DNA of 40,903 nt from Candidatus Anaerobutyricum avicola (GCA_019113845.1 DXGQ01000039.1:1-40903); one strand, 5' to 3'; shown: positions 22,536 through 31,476, counted from the first letter of the stretch. The notes: generated by a model from the sequence alone, not told the origin. Made by a program: numbers and translations.

Positions 22536-23246
22536 TTATTCCAGCACAAATTCCTGTCCCGGCCCCGTGATGCCCATGATCTCACAGGTCGGGTACTTTG
22601 CGTCATTTTTCGCCTTATACTCCCGGATCATACGATAGTTGTTCCAGCAGTGCATCGGGAAAATATAACGGCTGCGGACATGCTTCAGGAAATAATCCAT
22701 GCCCCATGTGCCGGCTTCTTCCTGCCGCGGGTCGAGTACCACAAAGGAGACATCCAGCTCTTTGCCGGAGAAATGCTCCATCTCCTTTTGAAAAGCGTCG
22801 CGGTGCCACCGGTTGTCCTCCTCCGGCTCTCCCGGCCAGTGCCACCAGTGCAGATCCCCGGCATGATAAATAGTCTTCCCGTCTGTCCGTATCAGAAACG
22901 CCACGCCCGCGTCGGTGGAGAGCAGCGTCTCCACATGGACGTTATCCACATCCAGAGTTTCATGCGCCCGCATAAAATGTACATGCTCTGCTCCTGCCCA
23001 GCTCCGGCTGCTCTTGCGAATGTCTGCTGACAGGATGTAGCATACTTTTTCACAGCGGTTTTCCAGTTTGAAAATGTCTTCTGAAAAATGATCCCGGTGG
23101 GCATGAGACGCGAAGATGTACAGCTCTTTTTTGTAGTCCAGAGGAGGAATCTCCCCCTTCCAGTAGTCAAAAAGCAGATAGCTGCGCTCTGTCTCCACCA
23201 GAAAACCACTGTGATAGATATACGTCACTTTTAATGTATGTTCCAT
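22536..23246 (-). CDS. Metallo-beta-lactamase-fold hydrolase
   Basis: A 236-residue cytoplasmic protein of the MBL fold, close to the UlaG-like beta-lactamase-superfamily group. Zinc-ligand motifs are visible: FASHAHRDHFSEDIF is the HxHxDH-type signature (HAHRDH), TIYHAGDLHWWHW carries the later His/Asp, and YIFPMHCWNNYRMI gives the final His. VTYIYHSGFLVETERSYLLFD is the usual opening strand pair. Substrate unknown. The ATG at 23246 (MEHTLKV) is preferred over the one at 23252, because GAGAGGAG directly abuts the latter and lies six bases from the former. It is probably not coupled to ridA, which follows after about 130 bases. Confidence 0.87.
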   Translation of the reverse strand: MEHTLKVTYIYHSGFLVETERSYLLFDYWKGEIPPLDYKKELYIFASHAHRDHFSEDIFKLENRCEKVCYILSADIRKSSRSWAGAEHVHFMRAHETLDVDNVHVETLLSTDAGVAFLIRTDGKTIYHAGDLHWWHWPGEPEEDNRWHRDAFQKEMEHFSGKELDVSFVVLDPRQEEAGTWGMDYFLKHVRSRYIFPMHCWNNYRMIREYKAKNDAKYPTCEIMGITGPGQEFVLE

Positions 23247-23348
23247 AGGCATCTCCTCTCGTTTTCCTGCTCTTCTTTCGGTTTCCGGCAGATCGTACAG
23301 CCGCCACCCTTTTCGCCGTCCCGGCGGGCGGCGTGATCTCCACCGTCT

Positions 23349-24257
23349 TTACTGCCCCGCCGCAACCAGGATTTCCTGTTTCAGATCCGGATGGAACACG
23401 CCCTCCCGTATCATGGCGATCTCCTGCCGGTACGGCGGATAAGAACGCTTTTTCGTCTCCGGGTCCGGGATGTAAGGAGTCTCCAGGATCTTCGGAACGT
23501 CCTCAAAGTCTTTGTGATAGATGATATTGCGAAGGCTCTCAAAGCCGATACTGCCGAAGCCGAAGTTCTCATGCCGGTCTTTGTGCGCGCCCAGCGGGTT
23601 CTTGCTGTCATTGACATGGAAGACTGCGATCTGATCCTTGCCGATGATGCGGTCAAACTCTTCCATCACTCCCGCAAAGTCATTCTTCACATCATAACCG
23701 GCATCGTTGGTATGGCAGGTATCAAAACAGACCCTGAGCCGATGATTGTTTTTCACTCCGTCATAAATGCGCGCCAGCTCTTCAAAGCTCCGGCCGATCT
23801 CGGTTCCCTTTCCCGCCATGGTCTCCAGAGCGATATGGACGCTGCCGTCTTTCTCAAGCACCTCGTTGAGTCCCTTGACGATCTGCGCGATACCGGCGTC
23901 CACTCCCGCGCCCACATGCGCGCCGGGATGAAGGATCAGGGTGTGGCAGTGCATCGCTTCTGTCCTCTCGATCTCCAACCGGAGAAAATCCACCGCCAGC
24001 TCAAACGTCTCCGGCTTTACGGTATTGGCAAGGTTAATGATGTACGGCGCATGGACCACAAACTCCTCAATGCCATTCTCCTCCATCAGAGCAAGCCCTT
24101 CCTCGATCCGAAGCTCCTCCACCGGTTTTCTGCGGGTATTCTGCGGCGCGCCCGTATATATCATAAATGTATTGGCCCCGTAGGATACGGCTTCCTTCAC
24201 GGAACCCAAAAACATTTCCTTCCCGCTCATACCCACGTGGCTTCCCAGTTTTAACAT
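23349..24257 (-). CDS. nfo: Endonuclease IV (deoxyribonuclease IV)
   Basis: Base-excision repair enzyme that cuts at abasic sites and trims 3' blocks. The 302-residue TIM barrel carries the metal-site signatures: [37 protein letters not shown] (with the glutamate), [14 protein letters not shown] and [23 protein letters not shown]. It opens [18 protein letters not shown], as in the family. The ATG at 24257 follows ACAGGAGGATTTTCC. Length is slightly above that of E. coli Nfo (285 aa). It appears monocistronic, between the shared terminator at 24471 and the MBL-fold gene; a partial copy of the palindromic repeat lies in its upstream gap. Confidence 0.96.
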   Translation of the reverse strand: MLKLGSHVGMSGKEMFLGSVKEAVSYGANTFMIYTGAPQNTRRKPVEELRIEEGLALMEENGIEEFVVHAPYIINLANTVKPETFELAVDFLRLEIERTEAMHCHTLILHPGAHVGAGVDAGIAQIVKGLNEVLEKDGSVHIALETMAGKGTEIGRSFEELARIYDGVKNNHRLRVCFDTCHTNDAGYDVKNDFAGVMEEFDRIIGKDQIAVFHVNDSKNPLGAHKDRHENFGFGSIGFESLRNIIYHKDFEDVPKILETPYIPDPETKKRSYPPYRQEIAMIREGVFHPDLKQEILVAAGQ

Positions 24258-24330
24258 GGAAAATCCTCCTGTTTCTTTTGTCTGTCATGCGGCGACAGAT
24301 TCCTTTTCCTGACAGCAAACGCTTCTCCTC

Positions 24331-24397
24331 CGCCATTGATGACAATGCCGCAGATGGACACGCAGGCAAGTCATTATGCGAAATGGAGCCGGGTCAG
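24331..24397 (+). repeat. Palindromic dispersed repeat, copy B (right half only)
   Basis: Bases 24335-24397 align without gaps to 67-129 (54 of 63 identical), including CAGGCAAGTCATTATGCGAAATG. The left half and central hairpin are missing, and the bases before 24331 are unrelated. It lies 74 bases upstream of the nfo start, so it may affect its promoter. Confidence 0.8.
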
Positions 24398-24462
24398 AAC
24401 AACAGTCACTGTACAAGCCGCAGGAAAAGTATAGCAGAATCGATAAACGATTGCAATCAGCA

Positions 24463-24496
24463 AAAAGAGCCCCGGCATAGCCGGGACCCTTTTTTT
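24463..24496. terminator. Terminator downstream of glpK
   Basis: A CCCGGC (24471-24476) with GCCGGG (24480-24485) stem plus flanking CC/GG, with A-rich sequence on the left and TTTTTTT on the right. It can end transcription on the minus strand (from glpK) and has plus-strand terminator form too. Confidence 0.85.
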
Positions 24497-24540
24497 AGAA
24501 AAGATTAATCGATAAGACCAATCCTGAATGTCTCATTCTA

Positions 24541-26037
24541 TTATTCGTCTTTTGCCCATCCGTAGGAACACTGAACAGCTTTCTTCCAGCCTTTGAGCAG
24601 TTTAGTACGGGTCTCTTCATCCATCTGAGGCTCGAATACTTTGTCAATTGCCCAGTTAGCAATAACGTCTTCTTTGCTGTTCCAGTATCCAACTGCCAGA
24701 CCTGCCAGATAAGCAGCGCCCATAGCTGTTGTCTCAACGCACTGTGGACGATGTACAGGAGCGTCGATGATATCTGCCTGGAACTGCATCAGGAAGTCGT
24801 TTCTACAAGCGCCGCCGTCAACCTTGAGGGCTGCCAGTTTAACGCCAACGTCTTTCTGCATAGCTTCCAGAATATCGTATGTCTGATATGCCAGGGACTC
24901 AACCGTAGCACGGATGATGTGAGCCTTGTTACATCCACGGGTCAGACCTACGATACATCCACGAGCGTACTGATCCCAGTGAGGAGCTCCAAGTCCTGTA
25001 AATGCAGGAACAACGTAACATCCGTTGGTATCCGGAACTTTATTACAGAAGAACTCGGAATCCGGAGCAGCATCTACAATCTTAACCTCGTCACGCAGCC
25101 ACTGGATAGCAGCGCCGGCTACGAATACGGAGCCTTCCAGAGCGTAGTTAACTTCGCCGTCAAGTCCCCATGCGATCGTGGTAACCATGCCGTTCTCGGA
25201 CAGCTTCATCTCTTTACCAATGTTCATTAACAGGAATGTACCTGTACCATATGTATTCTTAGCCTCACCAGCATTGAAACAGGTCTGTCCAAACAGAGCG
25301 GACTGCTGGTCACCTGCTGCGCCTGCGATCGGGATTCTTCCCTGGAACAGGCTCTCGTCTGTCATGCCGTAAATCTCGCTGGACGGCTTCGGTGTAGGAA
25401 GCATGGATTTCGGAATCTCAAGGATCTCAAGAATCTCATCATCCCACTGCAGCGTGTTGATGTTAAATAACATTGTTCTTGCTGCGTTAGAGTAATCGGT
25501 TACATGAATCTTTCTGCCGGACAGGTTGTAGATCAGCCATGTATCTACGGTACCGAACATCAGCTGTCCAGCTTCTGCTTTCTCTCTTGCTCCCGGAACA
25601 TTTTCAAGGATCCAGTGAATCTTGGAGCCGGAGAAATAAGCGTCGATAACAAGACCGGTCTTCTTCTGAATCATGTCAACCAGACCTTTTTCTTTTAAGG
25701 AGTCGCAGTATTCAGAGGTACGACGGCACTGCCAGACAATTGCATTATATACAGGAACGCCTGTCTCTCTGTCCCATACGATTGTTGTCTCACGCTGATT
25801 GGTGATACCGATACCAGCGATATCTTCTGCGCCAACACCTAACTGTTTCATTGCCTGTCTTGCGACAGATAACTGTGTATGCCAGATCTCTTTTGCGTCA
25901 TGCTCTACCCAGCCTGGCTGTGGGTAATACTGTGTGAATTCCTGCTGTGCTACGCTGCAGATCTCACCTTTTTCGTTAAATAAGATACAACGGTTACTAG
26001 TTGTTCCTGAGTCTAACGCCATCATGTACTTAGCCAT
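24541..26037 (-). CDS. glpK: Glycerol kinase
   Basis: Phosphorylates glycerol to glycerol-3-phosphate. The 498-residue FGGY-family protein opens [20 protein letters not shown] (phosphate-binding loop) and carries [70 protein letters not shown] and [18 protein letters not shown]. In enterococcal GlpK, a His in the loop before PIAG is phosphorylated by HPr; here that loop reads [16 protein letters not shown] and has no His, so PTS control at that site is not expected. The start is the ATG at 26037 (AAGGAGG upstream), not the longer reading to 26085. No glpF or glpD lies next to it. Confidence 0.96.
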   Translation of the reverse strand: MAKYMMALDSGTTSNRCILFNEKGEICSVAQQEFTQYYPQPGWVEHDAKEIWHTQLSVARQAMKQLGVGAEDIAGIGITNQRETTIVWDRETGVPVYNAIVWQCRRTSEYCDSLKEKGLVDMIQKKTGLVIDAYFSGSKIHWILENVPGAREKAEAGQLMFGTVDTWLIYNLSGRKIHVTDYSNAARTMLFNINTLQWDDEILEILEIPKSMLPTPKPSSEIYGMTDESLFQGRIPIAGAAGDQQSALFGQTCFNAGEAKNTYGTGTFLLMNIGKEMKLSENGMVTTIAWGLDGEVNYALEGSVFVAGAAIQWLRDEVKIVDAAPDSEFFCNKVPDTNGCYVVPAFTGLGAPHWDQYARGCIVGLTRGCNKAHIIRATVESLAYQTYDILEAMQKDVGVKLAALKVDGGACRNDFLMQFQADIIDAPVHRPQCVETTAMGAAYLAGLAVGYWNSKEDVIANWAIDKVFEPQMDEETRTKLLKGWKKAVQCSYGWAKDE

Positions 26038-26391
26038 AAAATTAAACCTCCTTAAAAAATAATCCGTTTCAATTCCAACAGTCATCTACTCAAAAATATG
26101 ACCTGTAGGTATATACTATCACAATTTTCCGGTTCTGTATTTAGACAATTCGAGGTTTTTGTATGGATTTATCGTCTTTTTGCATGATAAAAATAAATTT
26201 TTACATATTTTTTCAAGCATTTTTTATAATCATTTTACACTGGCGCCAGAATCTTTGTCCCATTTTGTTCATAAACTACCACAAATATATGTTTTCTCTA
26301 TAAGAATACGCCAAAAGAATATACCGATCTTCATGACTGACATCCGCAGACACGGCTTTCCACAAAAACAGCCTCCCGCAGACACATTTCC
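26038..26391. other. AT-rich gap between glpK and the rRNA methyltransferase gene
   Basis: About 350 bases without a gene. The part next to glpK holds its ribosome site and a TATATAC-like box near 26110-26116, but I could not pair this with a good -35. The middle (26150-26330) is strongly AT-rich. I see no terminator with a T-run for the methyltransferase gene, no riboswitch pattern and no repeat. Confidence 0.6.
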
Positions 26392-27165
26392 TTATGACCA
26401 CTCCCGCTGCCGCAGAGCTTCATACATGAGCACCGTGGACGCCACCGCCGCGTTCAGGGATTCCACCTGCCCCTTCATCGGAATGCGAATTTTTACATCC
26501 GCGCGGGCAGTCAGTTCATCAGACAGTCCGTTCCCTTCATTGCCGATAAAAAAGGCGCAGCCGCCCCGGTAATCTTGCCGGTAAAACTCCTCTCCTCCCA
26601 GATGAGCGGCGTAGGTGCGCACGCCCGCCGCGTTCAGCTTCTCAAGCACCTCGTCAAAATCATGGACGATCACAAACGGAACCCGGAAAATGGCGCCCAT
26701 CGTGGACCGGATCACTTTCGGATTGTACGGGTCCACCGTCTCCCGGTTCATGATGACGCCGCTCACGCCCGCTCCCTCACTGGTGCGGAGAATCGTTCCG
26801 AGATTCCCCGGATCCTGCAGATTCTCCAGAAGGAAGAGACACGGCGGCTGTTCTCCCGCCAATATTTCCTCCAGCGTGCTCTCTTTCTTTTTCACAAGGG
26901 CCGTCACTCCCTGTGGCGTCTTCGTATCCGAGAGATGCCGGCATACCGCATCGCTGATCACCTCATAGCGGCAGCCTTCCAGACACTCCCGGTACTTTTT
27001 TTCAAATTCTCCGGTCACATAGACCTCTTTCAGGCGCTCCTTCGGCGTCTCAAAAAACATCCGGGGACCTTCCACCAGAAAACAGTCCTGCTGTCTTCTG
27101 GCGCGGGCGCTGTTTTTCAGATTCATTATATTTTTTATTCTGCCATTTGACGTACTTGTTATCAT
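26392..27165 (-). CDS. TrmH/SpoU-family RNA methyltransferase
   Basis: Probable SAM-dependent 2'-O-methyltransferase of the SPOUT class acting on rRNA or tRNA. The 257-residue protein has an N-terminal substrate-binding domain (MITSTSNGRIKNIMNLKNSARARRQ in part, then FLVEGPRMF) and the SPOUT knot with motif 1 LLENLQDPGNLGTILRTSEGAG, motif 2 FFIGNEGNGLSDEL and motif 3 IRIPMKGQVESLNAAVASTVLMYE. The ATG at 27165 (GGAGAGGAAG upstream) is chosen over the reading to 27234, which would overlap the TetR gene. It follows the TetR gene by 19 bases, so the two are probably co-transcribed. The precise target nucleotide is not visible. Confidence 0.9.
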   Translation of the reverse strand: MITSTSNGRIKNIMNLKNSARARRQQDCFLVEGPRMFFETPKERLKEVYVTGEFEKKYRECLEGCRYEVISDAVCRHLSDTKTPQGVTALVKKKESTLEEILAGEQPPCLFLLENLQDPGNLGTILRTSEGAGVSGVIMNRETVDPYNPKVIRSTMGAIFRVPFVIVHDFDEVLEKLNAAGVRTYAAHLGGEEFYRQDYRGGCAFFIGNEGNGLSDELTARADVKIRIPMKGQVESLNAAVASTVLMYEALRQREWS

Positions 27166-27184
27166 AAACTTCCTCTCCGTCCTG

Positions 27185-27709
27185 TCATTCGTATACTTTT
27201 TTGACGATGAAGAACAACTTACAGATGACTTCATCCACGCTCTCCCTGTAATCGCTCTCCACCCACTCGAGAATGTACTGTGTGATTCCGATCACCAAAA
27301 AATGCCGCACAAAGTTATCCTCTTCTTCCTCGTCTTTGTCTTCACAGCCGGGGCGGCAGGCGCTGTTCATACTCCGCATGACGACCGGATAGATGGCCCG
27401 CCGCATATAGCCGCTCTCCACATTGACCAGCATATTTTTTATGATGATACGGTTGTCTTTCATCCAGCACAGAAAACGCCGCATGATCATCTCCCAGGAA
27501 TCATGCTCATACACACGGCTCTCTCTGGTAAGCTCATACTCAAATGCTTTCGTCATCAGATCATAAATATTGTCAAAATAATAATAAAACGTCTGCCGGT
27601 TCACCCCGCACTGCTGGGCAATCTTCTGAATCGTGATCTTTGGAAACGGATATTTCCTGAGAAGCTCCATAAAAGCAATGCACAGCAAGGTCTCCGTTTT
27701 TTTTCTCAT
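27185..27709 (-). CDS. TetR-family transcriptional regulator (DhaS-like)
   Basis: A 174-residue DNA-binding protein. The N-terminal helix-turn-helix is typical: MRKKTETLLCIAFMELLRKY, FPKITIQKIAQQCGVNRQTF, YYYFDNIYDLMTKAFEYEL. The C-terminal part, with HFLVIGITQYILEWVESD and ESVDEVICKLFFIV, resembles the TetR_C_8 group that includes DhaS of dihydroxyacetone kinase operons; the glycerol kinase gene nearby makes a metabolic link tempting but unproven. An acidic loop (CEDKDEEEEDN) interrupts the domain. The start is the ATG at 27709 with AGGAGG upstream rather than the reading to 27769. A 20-bp palindrome at 27773-27792 is a likely self-operator. Confidence 0.85.
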   Translation of the reverse strand: MRKKTETLLCIAFMELLRKYPFPKITIQKIAQQCGVNRQTFYYYFDNIYDLMTKAFEYELTRESRVYEHDSWEMIMRRFLCWMKDNRIIIKNMLVNVESGYMRRAIYPVVMRSMNSACRPGCEDKDEEEEDNFVRHFLVIGITQYILEWVESDYRESVDEVICKLFFIVKKVYE

Positions 27710-27772
27710 AAATATTTTCCTCCTGGTCACAGCCGAAGCTGTCATTATAACTGTTCTCAACGTATTCATGTA

Positions 27773-27792
27773 TTTGATGTACCTGTATCAAA
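27773..27792. promoter_or_regulatory. Probable TetR operator
   Basis: TTTGAT (27773-27778) and ATCAAA (27787-27792) form a perfect inverted repeat with an 8-base spacer, flanked by further partial symmetry (GTA...TAC). A TATAAT-like box at 27744-27749 lies between it and the tetR start, so a bound regulator would sit just upstream of, or over, the promoter. Confidence 0.6.
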
Positions 27793-27821
27793 GTACTTTA
27801 TAAAGGTATTTACAGAAGAAA

Positions 27822-27860
27822 CTGCCGTACCGCGGCCCTTGCAGGCAGCCTGTACGACAG
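27822..27860 (-). terminator. Weak terminator downstream of the cdaA-cdaR operon
   Basis: On the minus strand CTGTCGTAC (27860-27852) pairs with GTACGGCAG (27830-27822) including one G.U pair, followed by TTTCTTCT. The loop is long and the T-run broken. Confidence 0.5.
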
Positions 27861-27930
27861 CTTCCTTTCTCATCCTTCTCCGGCAGACGGATACACAGCC
27901 GCCGGAAAAAGTCATTCTCACTGATAAACG

Positions 27931-29175
27931 TCACCCTATCGTCAGGGTGATATCCGGAATGGAATCCACGGTCACTCCATCCACTTCTTTTACATGCAGC
28001 CGCAGGGTGTGCTCTCCCGACTCCAGGTCAGTCACATCCACCCACGGCGTGAAATCTGTGATCTTCAGTTCTTTCACATGGGACTCTGCTCCCTCCACCC
28101 GAATTGAGTATCTGTTATCACTGGAGAACGTGATCGTCTGAGCGCCCCGTCCCCGAATACTGATATCTGCCTCCGTGAATGAGAGACGGCGGGTGATCCG
28201 CTTCTCGATGGTCGCCTGCACCTTGACATCTTCATTGTCCTCCACAAAAATCGCGTCATCCGGCAGATAATCTTCATCCAGCTTGATATCCTCCTCATAA
28301 TTCTGTGTCATACCCTCCACAGAGATATTTGGAAGCGTGATGGCGGTCATCTCCTCGAGAACATCTTCCGGCGCCGCGACAAGCACCTGTTTCGGCTCAT
28401 AATCAAAAGACGTCATCTCATAGCCGGCAGCCGGTGTTCCCATGGACTGCAGGTTCACATTTACCATCTTGGTCTTCCAGAGACTGATCATCACATTGAT
28501 AGATGTCGTGTCCATCTGCACCTGTTTGCTGTCGATGACTTCATTCTTATCGTTATAGAGTATCGGGTCCGCAGTGGTCGTTACGTCATGACTGATGCCG
28601 TCAATGTCCACCACCGCCTGAATCTCCTTCGCACTCTCGAGCAGATTCTCCGGCCCGGTCACCTTGACCAGATTCGGCGTTCCGGTCGTATTGCCCACTG
28701 CGTAGCCCTCAGCCGGACTTCCTTCCAGAATGATGTTGACCGGTACGCTGACGCTCACCACCGCATCCTTCTTGATCTTCATGGTATTGACATTACCCAG
28801 GGTGATTTCCAGCTGATTGGCATATTTTTTTGCGCTCACGTCGATGGGAACCGCATCCACCTCCGAGAGCTTGGAGAAATCCGCCACCGCCTGAAAATCA
28901 GAGGCGGACATGTCATTCAGCACGCTTCTCTTTCCCTCGACGGTGATCGACACCTCATCCCCCTCCAGCACCTCATAGGCATAGCCCAGGCTGGTGAGAG
29001 CATTTTCATTGATGATCTGCACCGGAATACCGCTGAACCTTTCCGTCCTGACCGGGTCGTTGATATTGGCGACCAGAAGCCAGATCAATATGGCGATAAA
29101 AACGGAAAGAATCTTCATCCCGGTATTATTGCTCTTTAGATTTTTTAGACTTTTTAAACTTTTCAGGTCTTTCAC
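27931..29175 (-). CDS. cdaR: CdaR/YbbR-family regulator of diadenylate cyclase
   Basis: Membrane-anchored extracellular protein with YbbR repeats that interacts with and tunes CdaA. The 414 residues have a Lys-rich start (MKDLKSLKSLKNLKS), one membrane segment (MKILSVFIAILIWLLVANIN) and then about four YbbR repeats, e.g. IPVQIINENALTSLGYAYEV, VPVNIILEGSPAEGYAVGNT, VNVNLQSMGTPAAGYEMTSF and the last near residue 330. The start is a GTG at 29175 with AAAGGA 10 bases upstream, inside cdaA; an ATG at 29118 would remove the Lys-rich tail and leave a weaker ribosome site. It is the last gene of the operon. Confidence 0.93.
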   Translation of the reverse strand: MKDLKSLKSLKNLKSNNTGMKILSVFIAILIWLLVANINDPVRTERFSGIPVQIINENALTSLGYAYEVLEGDEVSITVEGKRSVLNDMSASDFQAVADFSKLSEVDAVPIDVSAKKYANQLEITLGNVNTMKIKKDAVVSVSVPVNIILEGSPAEGYAVGNTTGTPNLVKVTGPENLLESAKEIQAVVDIDGISHDVTTTADPILYNDKNEVIDSKQVQMDTTSINVMISLWKTKMVNVNLQSMGTPAAGYEMTSFDYEPKQVLVAAPEDVLEEMTAITLPNISVEGMTQNYEEDIKLDEDYLPDDAIFVEDNEDVKVQATIEKRITRRLSFTEADISIRGRGAQTITFSSDNRYSIRVEGAESHVKELKITDFTPWVDVTDLESGEHTLRLHVKEVDGVTVDSIPDITLTIG

Positions 29176-30046
29176 TGCGCAACAATCCTTTCCATTTCTT
29201 TAACACATCGATGCTTCCTGCCGGGTCCGGCCGGAGCAGATTCAGACGCTCTCTGAGCGCCTCCCTGTCCAGGTTCCGGTAAAGCTGCCCCTCTCTGGCA
29301 ACAGAGACCGCGCCGGTCTCCTCGGAAACCACAACAGTCGTGCTGTCGGAAACCTCACTGATCCCTACCGCTGCCCGGTGTCTGGTTCCCAGCTCCTTAC
29401 CCAGCTCCATGCTGTCTGTCAATGGAAGATAGCAGGTTGCCGAAACGATTCGGCTGCCCCGGATGATGACCGCACCGTCATGCAGGGGCGTGTTATGTTC
29501 AAAAATATTGATCAGAAGCTGACTGCTCACAATGCCGTCCACGGCGATGCCGGTTCTCTCGTACTCACCCAGCGCCACCTTCTGCTCAATGACAATGAGA
29601 GCGCCGGTCTTCACCTTGCTCATCTCAAAAGCCGCCCGGACGATCTCGTTGACCGCCTTCTCCGTGAGAAAACTCTTCTCTCCGCTCTCCTCGTCAGAGG
29701 AAAACAGAAAGGCACGGAAAAAATTCTTCCGTCCCAGCTGCTCCAGCGCGCGCCGCAGCTCCGGCTGGAAGATGACGATCGCCGCCATGATCCCCACGCT
29801 CAGTGAGTTCGACAACAGCCACGCAATCGTATCCAGCTGAAAGATCACGGACACCAGAGCAAAGAGAAGCAGCACGATGATACCCTTAAACAATGTCCAT
29901 GCCCGGGTCAGCTGCAGCCATTTGATGATCTGATACACGATCACACTGATAATGATGATCTGTATGATATCCGTAATGCCGATCGTGGAAATCGAAAATC
30001 TGTATAAGTATTTTTGTATAAAGTCAAGAATCCCGTCAAAATTCAT
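29126..30046 (-). CDS. cdaA: Diadenylate cyclase CdaA
   Basis: Makes cyclic di-AMP from two ATP; this messenger controls potassium and osmolyte balance and cell-wall homeostasis. The 306-residue protein has three N-terminal membrane segments (ITDIIQIIIISVIVYQIIKW, LFKGIIVLLLFALVSVIFQL, SVGIMAAIVIF) and the DAC domain with the two catalytic motifs HDGAVII and GTRHRAAVGIS. The C-terminus ends in a Lys/Ser-rich tail (EKFKKSKKSKEQ) whose DNA also encodes the start of cdaR in another frame. It overlaps the upstream membrane-protein gene by 11 bases and cdaR by 50, so translation is coupled. Confidence 0.97.
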   Translation of the reverse strand: MNFDGILDFIQKYLYRFSISTIGITDIIQIIIISVIVYQIIKWLQLTRAWTLFKGIIVLLLFALVSVIFQLDTIAWLLSNSLSVGIMAAIVIFQPELRRALEQLGRKNFFRAFLFSSDEESGEKSFLTEKAVNEIVRAAFEMSKVKTGALIVIEQKVALGEYERTGIAVDGIVSSQLLINIFEHNTPLHDGAVIIRGSRIVSATCYLPLTDSMELGKELGTRHRAAVGISEVSDSTTVVVSEETGAVSVAREGQLYRNLDREALRERLNLLRPDPAGSIDVLKKWKGLLRSERPEKFKKSKKSKEQ

Positions 30047-31055
30047 TCATGTCGTCTCCAATCTTATTCTCCGCTGTCTCCGGCTCCTCTGCGCTGTCCC
30101 CGGCATCGTCTTTCGCGTCGCCGGGTTCTTCTTCCGGCACAATGTCAGTCACACTCCGCTCTTCCTGTGCCGCCTTGATCTTCGGAACCGCCTTTACAAA
30201 ATAAATGTATTCATCATCCTCAAAGGAGACCTTCTCAATTCTGGAAAAATCGCCAATCCCCCGGAAGAACTGCACGGCCGTCGCCAGCGCCATGGCCAGC
30301 ACAATCTCCAGGAACACCCTCCATATGGTGTAATCCAGCTCAAAAATGAGCCGTCCAAACAAAAGAAGTACCGCCAGAGAGATATTTCCTATGATAATGG
30401 AAAACATCCATGCCTTCTCGTGAAACAGCCGGTACAGTATCGTCGATAAAAATACGACCAGACAGAAGGTGACCAGGATCACCATCAGCTTCCTGTCTAT
30501 GACCAGAAGGCTGGTTATCCGCGATATCCCTATGCCGGGCTCCAGATTCTCCGTAGTCGTCAGGAGAGCGCTGGCGTCCCTGGTATACAGGCTGAAATAA
30601 TAGATAAGGATTCCGGCTGCCATCGGAAGGATCCCGCCAAATCCGGCTGTCATCCCCAGAATGACCGGAAGAAAGTACTCCAGCTTCAGATAAAACAATA
30701 CCGGCGTGAGTATGATGATAAAAGCATATCTCCCGTCCACCCTCACAAACAGCAGACAACAGATAATAAAAAACAGCAGGAACATGATACAGATCTCTGC
30801 CGATACCTGCCACAGATTCAGCAAAATCAGGCAGGCTGCCGAATAAAAACAGAAGGACAGCGGCAGAAATGCCTGCACCACAGACACCAGCAGAAAGATC
30901 CACGGCCGGTCCACCGCCTCATTATACTGAAACATTTCCTGTACCAGGCACAGCATGATAAAGGAAAAAAGCAGCTTCAGGGCAGGATCTGCATACGCCG
31001 CATGCTTTTGATAAAAATACTTTATATTTTCTTTTAAATAAACTAACTGTGCCAT
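30036..31055 (-). CDS. Polytopic membrane protein upstream of cdaA, unknown function
   Basis: A protein of about 339 residues with eight or more hydrophobic segments (LLFSFIMLCLVQEMF, FLLVSVVQAFLPLSFCFYSA, IMFLLFFIICCLLF, FIIILTPVLFYLKL, VILVTFCLVVFLSTIL, FSIIIGNISLAVLLLFGRL, VFLEIVLAMALATAVQFF) and an acidic cytoplasmic tail of about 60 residues rich in Glu, Asp and Ala. No transporter or enzyme motif was recognised. The start is ATG 31055 with AGGA nine bases upstream; a TTG at 31061 is possible. It overlaps cdaA by 11 bases, and coupling suggests a role near c-di-AMP signalling, for example a partner of CdaA. That is inference from position only. Confidence 0.75.
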   Translation of the reverse strand: MAQLVYLKENIKYFYQKHAAYADPALKLLFSFIMLCLVQEMFQYNEAVDRPWIFLLVSVVQAFLPLSFCFYSAACLILLNLWQVSAEICIMFLLFFIICCLLFVRVDGRYAFIIILTPVLFYLKLEYFLPVILGMTAGFGGILPMAAGILIYYFSLYTRDASALLTTTENLEPGIGISRITSLLVIDRKLMVILVTFCLVVFLSTILYRLFHEKAWMFSIIIGNISLAVLLLFGRLIFELDYTIWRVFLEIVLAMALATAVQFFRGIGDFSRIEKVSFEDDEYIYFVKAVPKIKAAQEERSVTDIVPEEEPGDAKDDAGDSAEEPETAENKIGDDMNEF

Positions 31056-31074
31056 ACGCAAATATCCTGTCTTT

Positions 31075-31476
31075 CTATTGTAATTGTTCTTCTTTCTCCA
31101 GGTATTTCTTCAGAGCGGAGAGATTCCTGTCATACTGCCCCACATGCCGCAGCATCCGGAGATATCTTCTCCTCTGGATCACAAAAGTGGCGATCAGATT
31201 CACAGCCATGACAATGACATACACGACGAGGATGTTGATGAGGATATTCCGATAGGAGAAAGCAAGCCCCTCCGTCATGATGTTGGAATAATAGCGCATC
31301 ATATACATACCCGCGCCGCAGAGATAAGCGATGGTCCCCAGAAAAAAGCTGCCCAGCAGCTTGAGACTCAGGTACGTCCGCGGACTGTAGCGGTGCATCC
31401 GAAGCTCTTTCTTTCCCTCGCCCTCTTCATAGACTGCCAGTTTGGTCATCATATGAACCTTCGATACATCTATCAT
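31075..31476 (-). CDS. Small membrane protein at the head of the cdaA operon, unknown function
   Basis: A 133-residue protein with two membrane segments (LKLLGSFFLGTIAYLCGAGMYM and ILINILVVYVIVMAVNLIATF, each partly quoted) and charged ends. The N-terminus is MIDVSKVHMMTKLAVYEEGE, and the C-terminal helix RRRYLRMLRHVGQYDRNLSA is basic. No family recognised. The ATG at 31476 has AAAGGACG upstream, and 19 bases separate its stop from the next gene. It appears to be the first gene of the operon, though I could not see a clear promoter for it. Confidence 0.75.
   Translation of the reverse strand: MIDVSKVHMMTKLAVYEEGEGKKELRMHRYSPRTYLSLKLLGSFFLGTIAYLCGAGMYMMRYYSNIMTEGLAFSYRNILINILVVYVIVMAVNLIATFVIQRRRYLRMLRHVGQYDRNLSALKKYLEKEEQLQ

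Noticed and set aside
23391-24254. Plus-strand open frame of 287 codons covering nfo
   Set aside because: It mirrors the endonuclease IV gene almost end to end; all conserved motifs are on the minus strand.
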